This document shows positions 27,596-36,915 of a stretch of 64,000 nucleotides of DNA, one piece after another. How positions within the stretch are numbered: position 1 is the first letter of the stretch; every line of letters begins with the position of its first letter. Source of the stretch: Streptomyces ficellus (lineage in GTDB: Bacteria; Actinomycetota; Actinomycetes; Streptomycetales; Streptomycetaceae); assembly GCF_030406405.1 (NCBI RefSeq), contig NZ_JAUEPL010000002.1, forward strand, positions 62,001 to 126,000. Reading direction: 5' to 3'. The notes under the pieces were generated by a model that worked only from the letters and a program-made list of their open reading frames with translations, ran no database searches and had not been told where the DNA came from. The translations under genes and the position numbers were made by a program.

Positions 27596-28939
27596 TCAGT
27601 CGCCGTGCACCCACACCGCGTGGAAACCGTGCGGCCCCCGGACCGGCAGCGGGACCACGGCGGCCGGGCGGCCGGTGAAGTCGGCGGTGTCGAGGACCAT
27701 CAGCTCGCCGCACCCCGTCCGGCCGTCGATGACCATGCTCAGCAGCCAGCCGTCGCCCTCGGGGGCGCGGGGCCCGCGCGGGACGAAGACGGCCTCGCCG
27801 GTCGTGCGGCCCGGGGGCAGCGCATGGGTGTCGGTCCGCCCGGCAGTGAGGTCGTGGCGCAACAGTGCCGGGCCGCCGAGCAGTTCACGGCCGGTCGGGT
27901 CGAGGGCCGTGGTGAAGGCGAAGCGGTGCCGGGCGCCGCGCACCCGTTCGTCGATCACCGGGGACTCCTGGACGAGGTCGGAGAGCTGTTCCTCGACCAC
28001 GGTGCCCGCGGCCGCGTCCACCGTCCAGCGGACCAGGGTGGGGGGCGTCTCACCGGGGCGGTGCGGGTCGCGATCGAAGACGCGCGGGTGGCGGATCACG
28101 TCGACGAGGAGGTGACGGCCCGACTCGTAGGCGTTGACGGGGTGGAAGACGAAGCACGGCGACAGCTCGACCCAGAGGATGTCGTCGGGCCCGCCGCTGC
28201 GCGGAAGCAGCCCGAGGCGGGCGCCGTGACCGTCGTTCCAGAGGTAGGGCACGCGCGAGCCGGCCGCCGCGGCGGCGGGGCTGAACACCACGGGGAGGTC
28301 GTAGACGAGTGCGTAGTGCTCCGTCAGGGAGAACGCGTGCGTCATGACCGGCTGCTTCAGTGGTACCGGGACCGAGCGGCGCACCCGGCCGTGCACGTCG
28401 ACCACGAGGTAGGTGGCGTACGGCGGCTCGTGGGACATCGTGATCGCATGGAGCTCGCCGGTGACCGGGTCGTGCTGCGGGTGTGCGGCGAACCCACCGG
28501 GCAGTGTCCCGTCGAAGTCGATGCGGGCGACCGTGTCGAGGGCGGAGTCGATCTGGAGCGGGCGCGGGCCGCCGTCGCCGAGGACGAGGGTGCGGCCCGC
28601 GTGGCGGACGATGTTGGCGTTGGCGTTGTCGTTCGGGCCGTGCCGGGGGCCGGGGGCCGGCAGTTCGCCAAGGATGCGGGCGGCGCGGTCGGTGCGCAGC
28701 CACCGGTTGCGGTACCACTCGGCGCGGCCGTCGCGCAGCCGCACGCCGTGCACCATGCCGTCCCCCGCGAAGACGTGCTCGTCGGGCCGTCGTCGTAGCG
28801 GGTTGGGGCCGACGGTGAGGAAGGTGCCGTCCAGCGCCGGGGGGAGCACACCGCGGACGGGGGGCGCGCAGACGACCATCTCCCGGCTGGGAGGAAGAGC
28901 GGCGGAGAGGTTGGCCGATTCGGCTTCAGATGCGATCAT
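27596..28939 (-). CDS. Carotenoid-cleavage-type non-haem iron dioxygenase (RPE65/CCD family)
   Basis: 447 residues. The four iron-binding His of the propeller are visible: H153 (AAHPQHDP), H201 (MTHAFSLT), H266 (FVFHPVNA) and H440 (GPHGFHAVW). FLTVGPNPLRR and FAGDGMVHGVRL are family N-terminal motifs. These enzymes split C=C bonds of carotenoids, apocarotenoids or stilbenes with O2. It is transcribed divergently from a TetR gene. No carotenoid genes are nearby, and the enediyne PKS, whose shunt products are conjugated polyenes, is 2 kb away. Substrate not known. Confidence 0.9.
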   Translation of the reverse strand: MIASEAESANLSAALPPSREMVVCAPPVRGVLPPALDGTFLTVGPNPLRRRPDEHVFAGDGMVHGVRLRDGRAEWYRNRWLRTDRAARILGELPAPGPRHGPNDNANANIVRHAGRTLVLGDGGPRPLQIDSALDTVARIDFDGTLPGGFAAHPQHDPVTGELHAITMSHEPPYATYLVVDVHGRVRRSVPVPLKQPVMTHAFSLTEHYALVYDLPVVFSPAAAAAGSRVPYLWNDGHGARLGLLPRSGGPDDILWVELSPCFVFHPVNAYESGRHLLVDVIRHPRVFDRDPHRPGETPPTLVRWTVDAAAGTVVEEQLSDLVQESPVIDERVRGARHRFAFTTALDPTGRELLGGPALLRHDLTAGRTDTHALPPGRTTGEAVFVPRGPRAPEGDGWLLSMVIDGRTGCGELMVLDTADFTGRPAAVVPLPVRGPHGFHAVWVHGD

Positions 28940-28948
28940 CGTCCCGCC

Positions 28949-28975
28949 CTACGTAGCGTATCGCCGTTACGTAAC
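28949..28975. promoter_or_regulatory. Candidate TetR operator between divergent genes
   Basis: Two palindromes sharing a TACGTA core, CTACGTAG (28949-28956) and GTTACGTAAC (28966-28975), 17 bases centre to centre, in the 80-base gap between the oxygenase and the TetR gene. The position suggests repression of both promoters by the TetR protein. Confidence 0.65.
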
Positions 28976-29019
28976 ATAGTTTTGCTACAGGGTGTCGGAC
29001 GACCGAAGGGACGTCAAGG

Positions 29020-29667
29020 GTGAGCCCACGTCAGGCGAATCCCAGGCTCAGGACCGATCTCGTGGAGGCCGCCGCGCGGCTGCTGGCCGAAGAAGGGCCA
29101 CAGGCGCTGACGACCCGCCGGCTCGCCTCCGCGGTCGGTGCCTCGACCACCGTCGTCTACACCCACTTCGGCAGCATGGACGATCTCGTGCGGGCGATGG
29201 TCCACGAGGGGTTCGCGAGGCTCGACCGGCGGATGAGCGAGGTCGGTACGACCGGTGACCCCGTGGCCGACATCGCGGCACTCGGGCTCGCCTACCACAG
29301 CAACGCGCTTGAGCACCGGCACCTGTACGGCGTGATGTTCGGCGGGCCGGGGTTCGGCGGGTTCAGCCTCAACGAGGAGGACCGGCAGCACGGCCGCTAC
29401 ACCCTGGAACCCGTGGTCCGGGCGGTGGCGGCGGCCATGGCGGCGGGCCGTTTCCGGGAGGGGGACGCACGGCTGGTGGCCCATCACCTGTGGATCGGGC
29501 TGCACGGGCTGGTCACGCTGGAACTGGGCGGCTTCCTCGAACCGCCCTATGACGCGGACTGCTGCTTCGCCTCACAGGTGCACGGGCTGCTGGTGGGCGC
29601 GGGGGACGATCCGGCGCAGGCCCGGCGCTCGCTGGAACGCCTGGGCGTACCAGTCGGGGCGGGGTGA
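29020..29667 (+). CDS. TetR/AcrR-family transcriptional regulator
   Basis: 215 residues. The N-terminal helix-turn-helix is clear (LVEAAARLLAEEGPQALTTRRLASAVGASTTVVYTHFGSMDDL, residues about 12-54), with a TetR_C ligand domain behind. GAAGGG precedes the GTG. It probably represses the divergent dioxygenase gene and itself through the TACGTA palindromes; its ligand could be the dioxygenase substrate or product. Converges with the flavin reductase gene. Confidence 0.92.
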   Translation: MSPRQANPRLRTDLVEAAARLLAEEGPQALTTRRLASAVGASTTVVYTHFGSMDDLVRAMVHEGFARLDRRMSEVGTTGDPVADIAALGLAYHSNALEHRHLYGVMFGGPGFGGFSLNEEDRQHGRYTLEPVVRAVAAAMAAGRFREGDARLVAHHLWIGLHGLVTLELGGFLEPPYDADCCFASQVHGLLVGAGDDPAQARRSLERLGVPVGAG

Positions 29668-29897
29668 TCGCAGGGCGCCGTTCGGCACCGGTGCGCGCGG
29701 CACTCAGAGCGCCCGGCAGGGGCGGCGAGGAACATCACCGCGCGCCGGTGATCGCGGCGCCGCGGGCGAGGTGTACGCCGCTCCGCCTGGCGCACCGTCC
29801 GTAAGCGGCCGGTCCGCGCCATGGCTCGGCCGGCGCGGGAACGCCGGCGGGCCGCGGTCGTCGCGATGGACGACCGCGGCCCGCCGGGCGCAGCGCT

Positions 29898-29970
29898 GGA
29901 TCTCCGGCTCAGGCGACGGAGGGGCCAGGCGGTGGATCTCCGGCTCAGGCGACGGAGGGCGCCAGGCGGT
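29898..29970. repeat. 36/37-bp tandem duplication at the flavin reductase 3' end
   Basis: TGGATCTCCGGCTCAGGCGA and the bases behind it (to CCAGGCGG) occur at 29898-29933 and again at 29934-29970 with one extra base. The second copy encodes the C-terminal residues and stop of the flavin reductase on the minus strand; the first lies beyond the stop. Confidence 0.9.
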
Positions 29971-30499
29971 GGAAGGCTCCGCCGTAGAACAGCAGGGCGT
30001 CGCCGCCCGGCCCGCGGCCCGCGTCGAGCACGGCACCGAGCAGGATGGAGTGGTCCCCGCCGTCGTACACCGCCTCCAGGCCGCACTCCAGCCAGGCCAG
30101 CGCACCCGACAGGATCGGGGCGCCGGTGCGGCGGCCCGGCTCGGTGTCCACCGCCTCGAACTCCCGGGCGCCGCGCGGTCGCCCGCGGTCCGCGAAGCGG
30201 CGCGCGACGGGCTCCTGGCCCGCGGAGAGGACGGAGACCGCGAACGCCTTCTCGTCCAGCACCAGGTCGTGCAGCGCCGCCGTGCGCAGCACGCACACCA
30301 GCACCAGCGGCGGGTCCAGCGAGACGGAGGTGAACGAGTTCGCCGTCATCCCCCTCGGCAGTTCCCGGCCGGCCGTCAGGACGGTGATGCCGGTCGCGAA
30401 GGAGCCCAGCACACCGCGCAGTTCGCGGCGGTGGTTCTCCAGCGCGGGCCTCCTGTCCGGGGCGGGCGGGCACGGGCCGCCCGCAGGGCCGTCGGCCAT
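29945..30499 (-). CDS. NAD(P)H:flavin reductase, HpaC/E6-like
   Basis: 184 residues of the flavin-reductase-like split barrel: LRGVLGSFATGITVLTA, then GMTANSFTSVSLDPPLVLV, and GDHSILLGAV near the C-terminus. C-1027 SgcE6 is the equivalent that supplies FADH2 to SgcC. Here it can serve the HpaB-like hydroxylase at 16.5-18 kb and the two acyl-CoA-dehydrogenase-like monooxygenases. It starts five bases after the thioesterase stop, as last gene of the enediyne core operon. Confidence 0.9.
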   Translation of the reverse strand: MADGPAGGPCPPAPDRRPALENHRRELRGVLGSFATGITVLTAGRELPRGMTANSFTSVSLDPPLVLVCVLRTAALHDLVLDEKAFAVSVLSAGQEPVARRFADRGRPRGAREFEAVDTEPGRRTGAPILSGALAWLECGLEAVYDGGDHSILLGAVLDAGRGPGGDALLFYGGAFHRLAPSVA

Positions 30500-30503
30500 G
30501 CCG

Positions 30504-31022
30504 TCACCCCCCGCCCGCCGCCACCGCGAGCGGCCCGGGGGGAGCCGAGCCGGTCGCCGGGAGCGCGTACGGTTCCAGCGCCCGGCGCAGCGCCTCGGGC
30601 ACCCGGGTCGGCCGGGTGTCGGTGTTGGGCCCGCGCATGCAGGCCACTCGCTGACGGCCCCGGGCGACCAGGTCCTCGGCGACGGGCCCGCCGGCGCCGT
30701 CCTCGCCCTCCGCACCGCGCAGTCGCACATAGTCGAAGCTGAAGCCGATCTGGGTCTGCGTCAGGTCCTCCAGCCGCATCCGGATCGACAGCTGGTCGAA
30801 CGCGGTGATCTCGGCGAAGAACTCGCATCCCACCGACAACGTGAACAGCTTCAGGTCTTTTCGGATGTCGTCCAGCACGGCCGGGGCCCGGTCCCGCAGG
30901 AACATCTCCCGGCACCGGCCCTGCCAGCGGACGTAGTTGACGTAGTAGACATTGCCCACCAGGTTGGTCTCCTCGAAGCCGACCAGGTGCCGCAGCTCGT
31001 AGTAAGGGCGTTGTCCGCCCAT
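30504..31022 (-). CDS. tebC: Enediyne hotdog thioesterase (TEBC/E10)
   Basis: 172 residues. The signature FEETNLVGNVYYVNYVRWQG with GRCREMFLRDRAP is characteristic of the enediyne thioesterase family (SgcE10, CalE7), which hydrolyses the PKS-bound polyene. About 30 C-terminal residues (Pro/Gly/Ala-rich) extend past the hotdog fold. It lies eight bases after the PKS stop. One of the most diagnostic genes for an enediyne cluster. Confidence 0.95.
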   Translation of the reverse strand: MGGQRPYYELRHLVGFEETNLVGNVYYVNYVRWQGRCREMFLRDRAPAVLDDIRKDLKLFTLSVGCEFFAEITAFDQLSIRMRLEDLTQTQIGFSFDYVRLRGAEGEDGAGGPVAEDLVARGRQRVACMRGPNTDTRPTRVPEALRRALEPYALPATGSAPPGPLAVAAGGG

Positions 31023-31029
31023 CCGTCCC

Positions 31030-34000
31030 TCACCCCTCCTTCTCTGCCAGCAGGGCGAACACCGCCGGTTCGGGCGCGCCGCCCAGCACGGCCGGGACGG
31101 TGGCGATCCGGGCCGCGCCGGAGCGCAGCACCACCCACCGGTCCGGCGCCCCCGGAGCGGCGTCCACCGTCAGTTCGACGTGCGCCCGGCCGCTCTTGCG
31201 CAGGCACTCGGTGGCGCCCCACACCCGGCCCGCCGCGAGCGAGAGGTCCTCGCCGTACTCGGCCGCGATCAGCCGGGCCAGCGTGAGCCCGCCGGTGCCC
31301 AGCAGCCCCTCCCACTCGTCCGGACCGCGCTCCGCGACGCGCTGCACATCGCACGCGACCGGCCGCTGCCCGGCCACGGCGAGGGTCACCCCCGCGCCGT
31401 GGGAGGCGGAGACGTACGGGCCGCCGTCCACCTCGGGGCGCCCGTCCGGACGGTGCCGGAGGGTCACCGGGTGGCCGAGCGCCTGGCCGAGGGCGTCGGC
31501 GGTGCGGGCCCGGCGGGCGTCCCGGGCGTGGCCGGCGCCGTCGCCGTCCGGGTGGACGGCGATCCGCACCGGCGCGGCCAGCACCGCCTCGACGCGGCGC
31601 TCCAGGTAGGGGCCGAGCAGCGCCGGCTCCCAGGGACCGGAGCCGTCCAGCTTGCGGACGGCACGCAGCGTCAGGCCCGTCCAGCGCTCGACGATCGCGC
31701 CGTGCTCGTCGCGGACGTCGAGGTCGTAGACGTAGGTGTCGCCGTCCCGGGAGCGCTCGACGGCGTGCAGGACGACGCTGCCGGTCCGGCCGGCCGCGAG
31801 GGGGTCGGCGAGGTGCAGCCGCTCGATCCCCACGGGCAGCAGTGTCGCGTCCGGCACGCACGCCTGGATGGAGTGCATCAGAGCGTCGCGGGTGCCGGGG
31901 TCGGCCAGCACCAGGTCGGACGGCAGGAAGCCGGCGAACCAGGGCGCGGTGGCGGACGTGGAGATGTCCGCGACACACTCCTTGGCGGCGAGGTGCCGGT
32001 AGCCCGTCAGGCGCTGGAACCGGGCGCCCTGGAAGAGCACCGGCCCGTACATGTCCCGCGCCGGGTCCAGCGACGGGGCGACGCCCTCGGGCGGTGTCCG
32101 CCCCTCCGGCAGCTCCGGGTGCGGCCCGTAGCGCAGGACGGCGCGGAAGTGGTCGGCACGGAAATCGGTCTCGCTGCTGCGGATCACCGCCCGGACGGTG
32201 TCGGGGCCGGTGGCCAGCACGGCCACCCGCACGGTGGTGGTGCCGTCCGGGGGCACCGCCACCGGACGCAGGAACTCGGCGTCCTCCAAGGCGGGCACCG
32301 CGTCGCTTCCCGTGCGGCCGGTGAGGGCCGCGGCGGCCTGGGCCATGGCCTCCATGCCGAGCACCGCCGGGAGCAGCAGGGTGCCGTCCAGGAGGTGGTC
32401 GGCGAGGTAGGGGTCGGTGGCGGCGGACAGCTCCGAGTCGGCGACGAGTTCGACGCCGGGGTAGTGGGCCTGTACGCGCTCCACGAACCGGAGCAGCGGC
32501 AGTTCGCGATCCTGCAGCGAGATGGTCGGCAGCCCGCCGGCGCGGCCCATGACGACCAGGGTGTCGGGCACGTCCGGGTCGGCCAGCACCCGGCGGAGCA
32601 TCGCGACCCCCTCATCGGCCGGGATCGGCTCGATGCCCTCCCGGAGGAGTGATTCGAGCACTCCGAGCCGCTCCCCCATCCCGGTGCCGGACCACACCGA
32701 CCACTCCAGCGCGATGCACCGGCAGCCCGGGAGGTCTTGGCGCAGCCGGGTGACACGCTCCGTCAGCCAGTCGTTGGCGGTGGCGTAGTCGGCCTCACCA
32801 CGCAGCCCGGCGCGGCCGATGATGCTGCCGAACGCGACCACCAGCCGCAGGTCGGCCGGGTCGACGGCGGCGAGGACCGCCTCCAGTCCGGCGATCTTGA
32901 CGGCCAGGGTGCGGCGGAACGATGCCTCGTCGAGGTCGGCGAGGGCGCGCGGTTCATTGCGTCCCGCCCCGTGCAGTACGGCGGTGACGGGGCCGAGCCG
33001 GTCACGTATGTCGTTGACGGCGGCCTTGGTGTCGCCGGCCGAGGTGACGTCGGCGCGGGAGTAGTGGAAGCGGACGCCCGCGGCCGCCATGCGGCCGAGG
33101 TTGGCGGCGAGTTCGCGGTCGGTCTCGGGGTCGGAGCGGCCGAGCAGGCCGATGGCACAGCCGGTCTCGCGGGCGAGGGACAGGGCGCACTCGGCGGTGA
33201 TGCCCTTGCCCCCGCCGGTGACCAGGAGGACGTCGGTGGCGGTCAGCGGGGGCCGGGCGGGGGTGCCGGTGCCCGTGGTGACCACGTCGGGCGGCAGGGC
33301 CCGCAGCACCGGGACCCGGCGGACGCCCGCGGCATCGTAGTGCACCTCGCTGAACCCGCTGGTCGCCGCGACATCGGCGACGATACGGCGCGTCAGCTCA
33401 TCGAGCGGCGGCAGGCTGTTGAGCGGCAGGGTGACGACGGTGGTGGCGGTGGCGGGCGCCTCCAGGTGGAGCGTCTTGGCCAGCCCGGCGGCGCCGCGCC
33501 GATCGCCGACGGCGACGAACCGGGCGGCGGGCGCGGTGGGGTGCAGGGCGGCGCGGGCGGCGGAGAGCATCAGCGCGGCGTGCTCGTCGTCGCAGTCGGC
33601 GGGCAGGCAGAGCAGCACGCCTCCGTCGAGGGCATCGCGGAGGGCCGCCGCGAGCGGCCCGGCGAGTGGATGCCGGTCGGAGGCGAACACGGCCCAGTCC
33701 TTGCCGCCGCCCTCGGCGGACAGCGCCTGCCCGAGCGCCTTCCCGGGCTCCGCCTCGACGAGGTCGACCGAGAACGCGCGGACCCACGGGGCCACCCCGG
33801 CCACCGCCATCGTGCTGTCCGCGTCGGACGCCAGGGCCGTGCCGGAGAGCTCGTCCAGCAAGGCGGCCAGTTCGGCCAGGGTGGAGGTGGCGAACGCCGA
33901 GGTCGTGGCAATGGCGTCGACGCCGAGCTCACGGGCCGCTTCGTTCATGATCTGGCCGACCGTGATGGAGCTGAGGTGGAGCTCGTCCAGCGGGCGGGTG

Positions 34001-36915
34001 TCCGGCGAGATGGCCGAGGGCGGCAGCTCGGCGCGGGCCGCGGCGAGCCGCATCAGGACGTCGAGGCTGCTCGCGCCGTCCTTCGCGGGGGCCGGCGGTG
34101 CGCCGGCGGACTCCCCCGCCGGTCCCAGCCGCACGGCATCCGCGTCGGCGCCCGCGTCCGCCGCGAGTGGCAGGTGCCCGTCCGGCGCCGACTCGCACGG
34201 ATTCGCCAGGAACCGGAACTCCTTGTCCAGCGGGAGCGGCCGGGTGAAGCGGTCCCGGAACAGCTCACTGTGGCGCACCGGGGCGCCGAGCACCCATGCC
34301 GCCGCCACACCGTGGAAAAGCCCGGCGAGGGACACGCTGTCCGTGTCGAGGGCGATCACCGGAACGTCCACCGTCTCGGCGGCGAGGCCGCTCAGGATAC
34401 GCCCCGGGCCGAGCTCCAGCAGCAGGTCGCTTTCGGCCGCCACGTCCTTCACCGCCTCCGTGAACCGCACGGGGGCGAGGACCTGACGGGTGAGCAGCTC
34501 CGCCACGTCGGTGTCCCGGGGGAGCGGCGCGCCCGTGACCGTCGAGACCACCCGACGGGCGAGCGGCTCGAACCGCTCCTCCGCCAGGTGCTTGGCGAAC
34601 GCGCGCCCCGCCGGGGCGACCGCGGGCGAGTGGAAGGCGTGCGAGACGTTGATGCGCTGCGCTCCGAGGCCCTGTGCGACGGCCCGCGCGCTCACCCGGG
34701 CGACGGCGTCGGCGGGTCCGGAGACCACGGTCTGGCGCGGACCGTTGTACCCGGCGATCACCACGGGCTCGCCGTCGAGCAGCGGTTCCACCGACGCCGG
34801 CGCCGCGGCGATGCTCGCCATCGCGCCCCCGCCGTCGCTCGCCGCCGCCATCACCCGGCCGCGCGCCGCCGCCGTGCGCAGCAGCCCGGCCTCGTCCATC
34901 GCGCCGGCCCAGTGCAGGGCCGTCAGCTCGCCGAGGCTGTGGCCCGCGGCGGACGTGGCCGTGACGCCGAGCGCGTCCAGCACGCGGAGCCCGGCCACCG
35001 AGGCCGTGACGATCCGGGGCTGGGCCACCTCGGTCGCCACCTGATCGCCGCCGACCGGGAGGCCCTGTTCCCGGTACAGCTCGTCCACGGCGGCGAAACG
35101 GGCCCGCAGCGCGCCGCCCTCGCCGCTGCGGCCCGCGCCCTGACCGGGGAAGAGGAAACCGATCCGGGGCAGGGCGTCGGTCCGGCGGCCGAGGAACAGC
35201 CCGGCGGCCGGGTCGAGGACCGCGCGGGCGCCGCCGTCGACCCGTGCCAGCAGCTCGGTGAAACGCTCCTCGGCCTGCTCCGGGGAGGAGGCCACGACGG
35301 CGGCACGGATGGTACGGCCGGCCAGTTCGGCCTCCAGCGAGGCGGCCAGGTCGCCGAGTTCGGCATAGGACAGGCGTCCGGCGAGGGCGGCGAGCCGGGC
35401 CAGCCGACCGCGCAGTGCGGCGGTGTCGTCGGCGTCGACCAGGAGCAGCTCGCAGTCCTGGCGGGACCGGACCAGGCGGGCGGTGGACCGTGGCAGGGCG
35501 GTGCGACGCACCCCGTCGGCATGCTCGACGACGATGTGCGCGTTGATGCCGCCGAAGCCCATCGAGGAGACCCCGGCCCGCCTCGGGGCGCCCTCGGGCC
35601 ACACTTCGGCCTGTCTTGGCACCCGCAACGCGGGGCGCTCCCCGAGGAGTTCGGGGTGCGGGTCGTGGTGGCCGGTGGCCGGGGGAATGATCTGGTGGCG
35701 CACCACGAGCACTGCCTTGAGGAGTCCGGCGATCCCGGCCGCGGCCTTGGTGTGCCCGAGGTTGCCCTTGACGGTGCCGAGGGCGGCGGGCGGCGCGTCG
35801 GGGTCGGCGGCCCGGCGGGCCTCGGACAGGGCCCGCAGCTCGGTGGCGTCGCCGACGGCGGTGCCGGTGCCGTGGCCCTCCAGGTAGGAGACGGTTTCCA
35901 GGCCGAACCCGGCGGAGCGGTAGGCCCGGTCCAGGGCGAGGCGGTGACCGCTCGCCTCGGGGCGGGTCATGCCGCCGCGGCCGTCCGAGGACCAGCCCCA
36001 GCCGGCGATGACCGCATAGCGGAAACGTCCCTGCGCGAGGGCGTCCTCGTTGCGCATCAGCACCACGGCGCCACAGCCCTCACCGGGCCAGAAGCCGTTC
36101 GAGCGACGGTCGTAGACGCGCATCTCACCGGTGGCCAGGGCTCCTGTCTTGGCGAAGCCGACCACCTCGAACGGGTCGATGCTCAGGTCCACGCCGCCCG
36201 CGATGGCCACGTCCCACTGCCCGGAGGCGAGCGCGTTGCACGCCGTGGCGACGGACAGCAGCGAGGAGGAGCAGGCGCCGTCGACGGTGAATCCGCCGCC
36301 GCCGAGGTCGAAGTGGTTGCAGATGCGTCCGGCGATGGTGTTGGCCAGGCCGCCGGCCAGACTGTCCTCGTCGATCGGCGGGAAGGGCTGCTTGTACCGC
36401 TCCTCCAGACCGGTCAGGAATTGCGCCAGCTCCGCGTCCGACCACCCCTGTTCGCGCAGCGCAGCGCCGACCGTACGGCGTACGTACGGCCAGCGCAGCC
36501 GCATCAGGTTGGCTCGGCTGAACTCACCGGTGAGGCTGTTGCCCAGGACGGCTCCGGTGGTGGCCGCAGGCAGGCCGCCACCCTCGGGGAATCCCGCGTC
36601 CCTCAGGGCCTGCGCGACCGTGTCGAGGGCCAGCCAGTGCGTCATGTCGGTGGCACGGAAGGTGCTGCCGGCGACGCGGTGCTCGACCCGGTCGAACTCG
36701 AACCCCTCCAGGACGGCCGCCTTGCGCGCGTAGTGGCGGTCGGGGGCGGCGGGATCGGGCGAGTAGTAGTCCTCGTGGCGCATCCGTTCGTCCGGGAGTC
36801 GGCGGAAGGCGCGCCGCCCGGCCAGGACGTTCTGCCACAACTGCTCGGGGGTTTCGGCGTCGGGATAGCGGCAGGCCATGCCGACGACGGCGATGCGCGA
36901 GGGCTCTGCGGTCAT
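31030..36915 (-). CDS. pksE: Iterative enediyne polyketide synthase (PKSE)
   Basis: 1961 residues, the length of known enediyne PKSs. Domains in order: KS about 5-465 (Cys215 in DGACSSS, His348 in EGHGT, His388 in GNLGHTK); AT about 585-880 (Ser660 in GHSLGE); ACP about 950-1015 (phosphopantetheine Ser982 in DELHLSSITVGQI); KR about 1190-1430 (TGGGKGI, Tyr1377); DH about 1495-1690 (His1507 in YLADHLLDG, then LLPAVLGMEAM); C-terminal phosphopantetheinyl transferase about 1790-1950 (VWGATECLRKSG). It builds the linear polyene precursor of the enediyne core. The ATG overlaps the UnbU stop (ATGA). All key residues are intact. Confidence 0.97.
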   Translation of the reverse strand: MTAEPSRIAVVGMACRYPDAETPEQLWQNVLAGRRAFRRLPDERMRHEDYYSPDPAAPDRHYARKAAVLEGFEFDRVEHRVAGSTFRATDMTHWLALDTVAQALRDAGFPEGGGLPAATTGAVLGNSLTGEFSRANLMRLRWPYVRRTVGAALREQGWSDAELAQFLTGLEERYKQPFPPIDEDSLAGGLANTIAGRICNHFDLGGGGFTVDGACSSSLLSVATACNALASGQWDVAIAGGVDLSIDPFEVVGFAKTGALATGEMRVYDRRSNGFWPGEGCGAVVLMRNEDALAQGRFRYAVIAGWGWSSDGRGGMTRPEASGHRLALDRAYRSAGFGLETVSYLEGHGTGTAVGDATELRALSEARRAADPDAPPAALGTVKGNLGHTKAAAGIAGLLKAVLVVRHQIIPPATGHHDPHPELLGERPALRVPRQAEVWPEGAPRRAGVSSMGFGGINAHIVVEHADGVRRTALPRSTARLVRSRQDCELLLVDADDTAALRGRLARLAALAGRLSYAELGDLAASLEAELAGRTIRAAVVASSPEQAEERFTELLARVDGGARAVLDPAAGLFLGRRTDALPRIGFLFPGQGAGRSGEGGALRARFAAVDELYREQGLPVGGDQVATEVAQPRIVTASVAGLRVLDALGVTATSAAGHSLGELTALHWAGAMDEAGLLRTAAARGRVMAAASDGGGAMASIAAAPASVEPLLDGEPVVIAGYNGPRQTVVSGPADAVARVSARAVAQGLGAQRINVSHAFHSPAVAPAGRAFAKHLAEERFEPLARRVVSTVTGAPLPRDTDVAELLTRQVLAPVRFTEAVKDVAAESDLLLELGPGRILSGLAAETVDVPVIALDTDSVSLAGLFHGVAAAWVLGAPVRHSELFRDRFTRPLPLDKEFRFLANPCESAPDGHLPLAADAGADADAVRLGPAGESAGAPPAPAKDGASSLDVLMRLAAARAELPPSAISPDTRPLDELHLSSITVGQIMNEAARELGVDAIATTSAFATSTLAELAALLDELSGTALASDADSTMAVAGVAPWVRAFSVDLVEAEPGKALGQALSAEGGGKDWAVFASDRHPLAGPLAAALRDALDGGVLLCLPADCDDEHAALMLSAARAALHPTAPAARFVAVGDRRGAAGLAKTLHLEAPATATTVVTLPLNSLPPLDELTRRIVADVAATSGFSEVHYDAAGVRRVPVLRALPPDVVTTGTGTPARPPLTATDVLLVTGGGKGITAECALSLARETGCAIGLLGRSDPETDRELAANLGRMAAAGVRFHYSRADVTSAGDTKAAVNDIRDRLGPVTAVLHGAGRNEPRALADLDEASFRRTLAVKIAGLEAVLAAVDPADLRLVVAFGSIIGRAGLRGEADYATANDWLTERVTRLRQDLPGCRCIALEWSVWSGTGMGERLGVLESLLREGIEPIPADEGVAMLRRVLADPDVPDTLVVMGRAGGLPTISLQDRELPLLRFVERVQAHYPGVELVADSELSAATDPYLADHLLDGTLLLPAVLGMEAMAQAAAALTGRTGSDAVPALEDAEFLRPVAVPPDGTTTVRVAVLATGPDTVRAVIRSSETDFRADHFRAVLRYGPHPELPEGRTPPEGVAPSLDPARDMYGPVLFQGARFQRLTGYRHLAAKECVADISTSATAPWFAGFLPSDLVLADPGTRDALMHSIQACVPDATLLPVGIERLHLADPLAAGRTGSVVLHAVERSRDGDTYVYDLDVRDEHGAIVERWTGLTLRAVRKLDGSGPWEPALLGPYLERRVEAVLAAPVRIAVHPDGDGAGHARDARRARTADALGQALGHPVTLRHRPDGRPEVDGGPYVSASHGAGVTLAVAGQRPVACDVQRVAERGPDEWEGLLGTGGLTLARLIAAEYGEDLSLAAGRVWGATECLRKSGRAHVELTVDAAPGAPDRWVVLRSGAARIATVPAVLGGAPEPAVFALLAEKEG

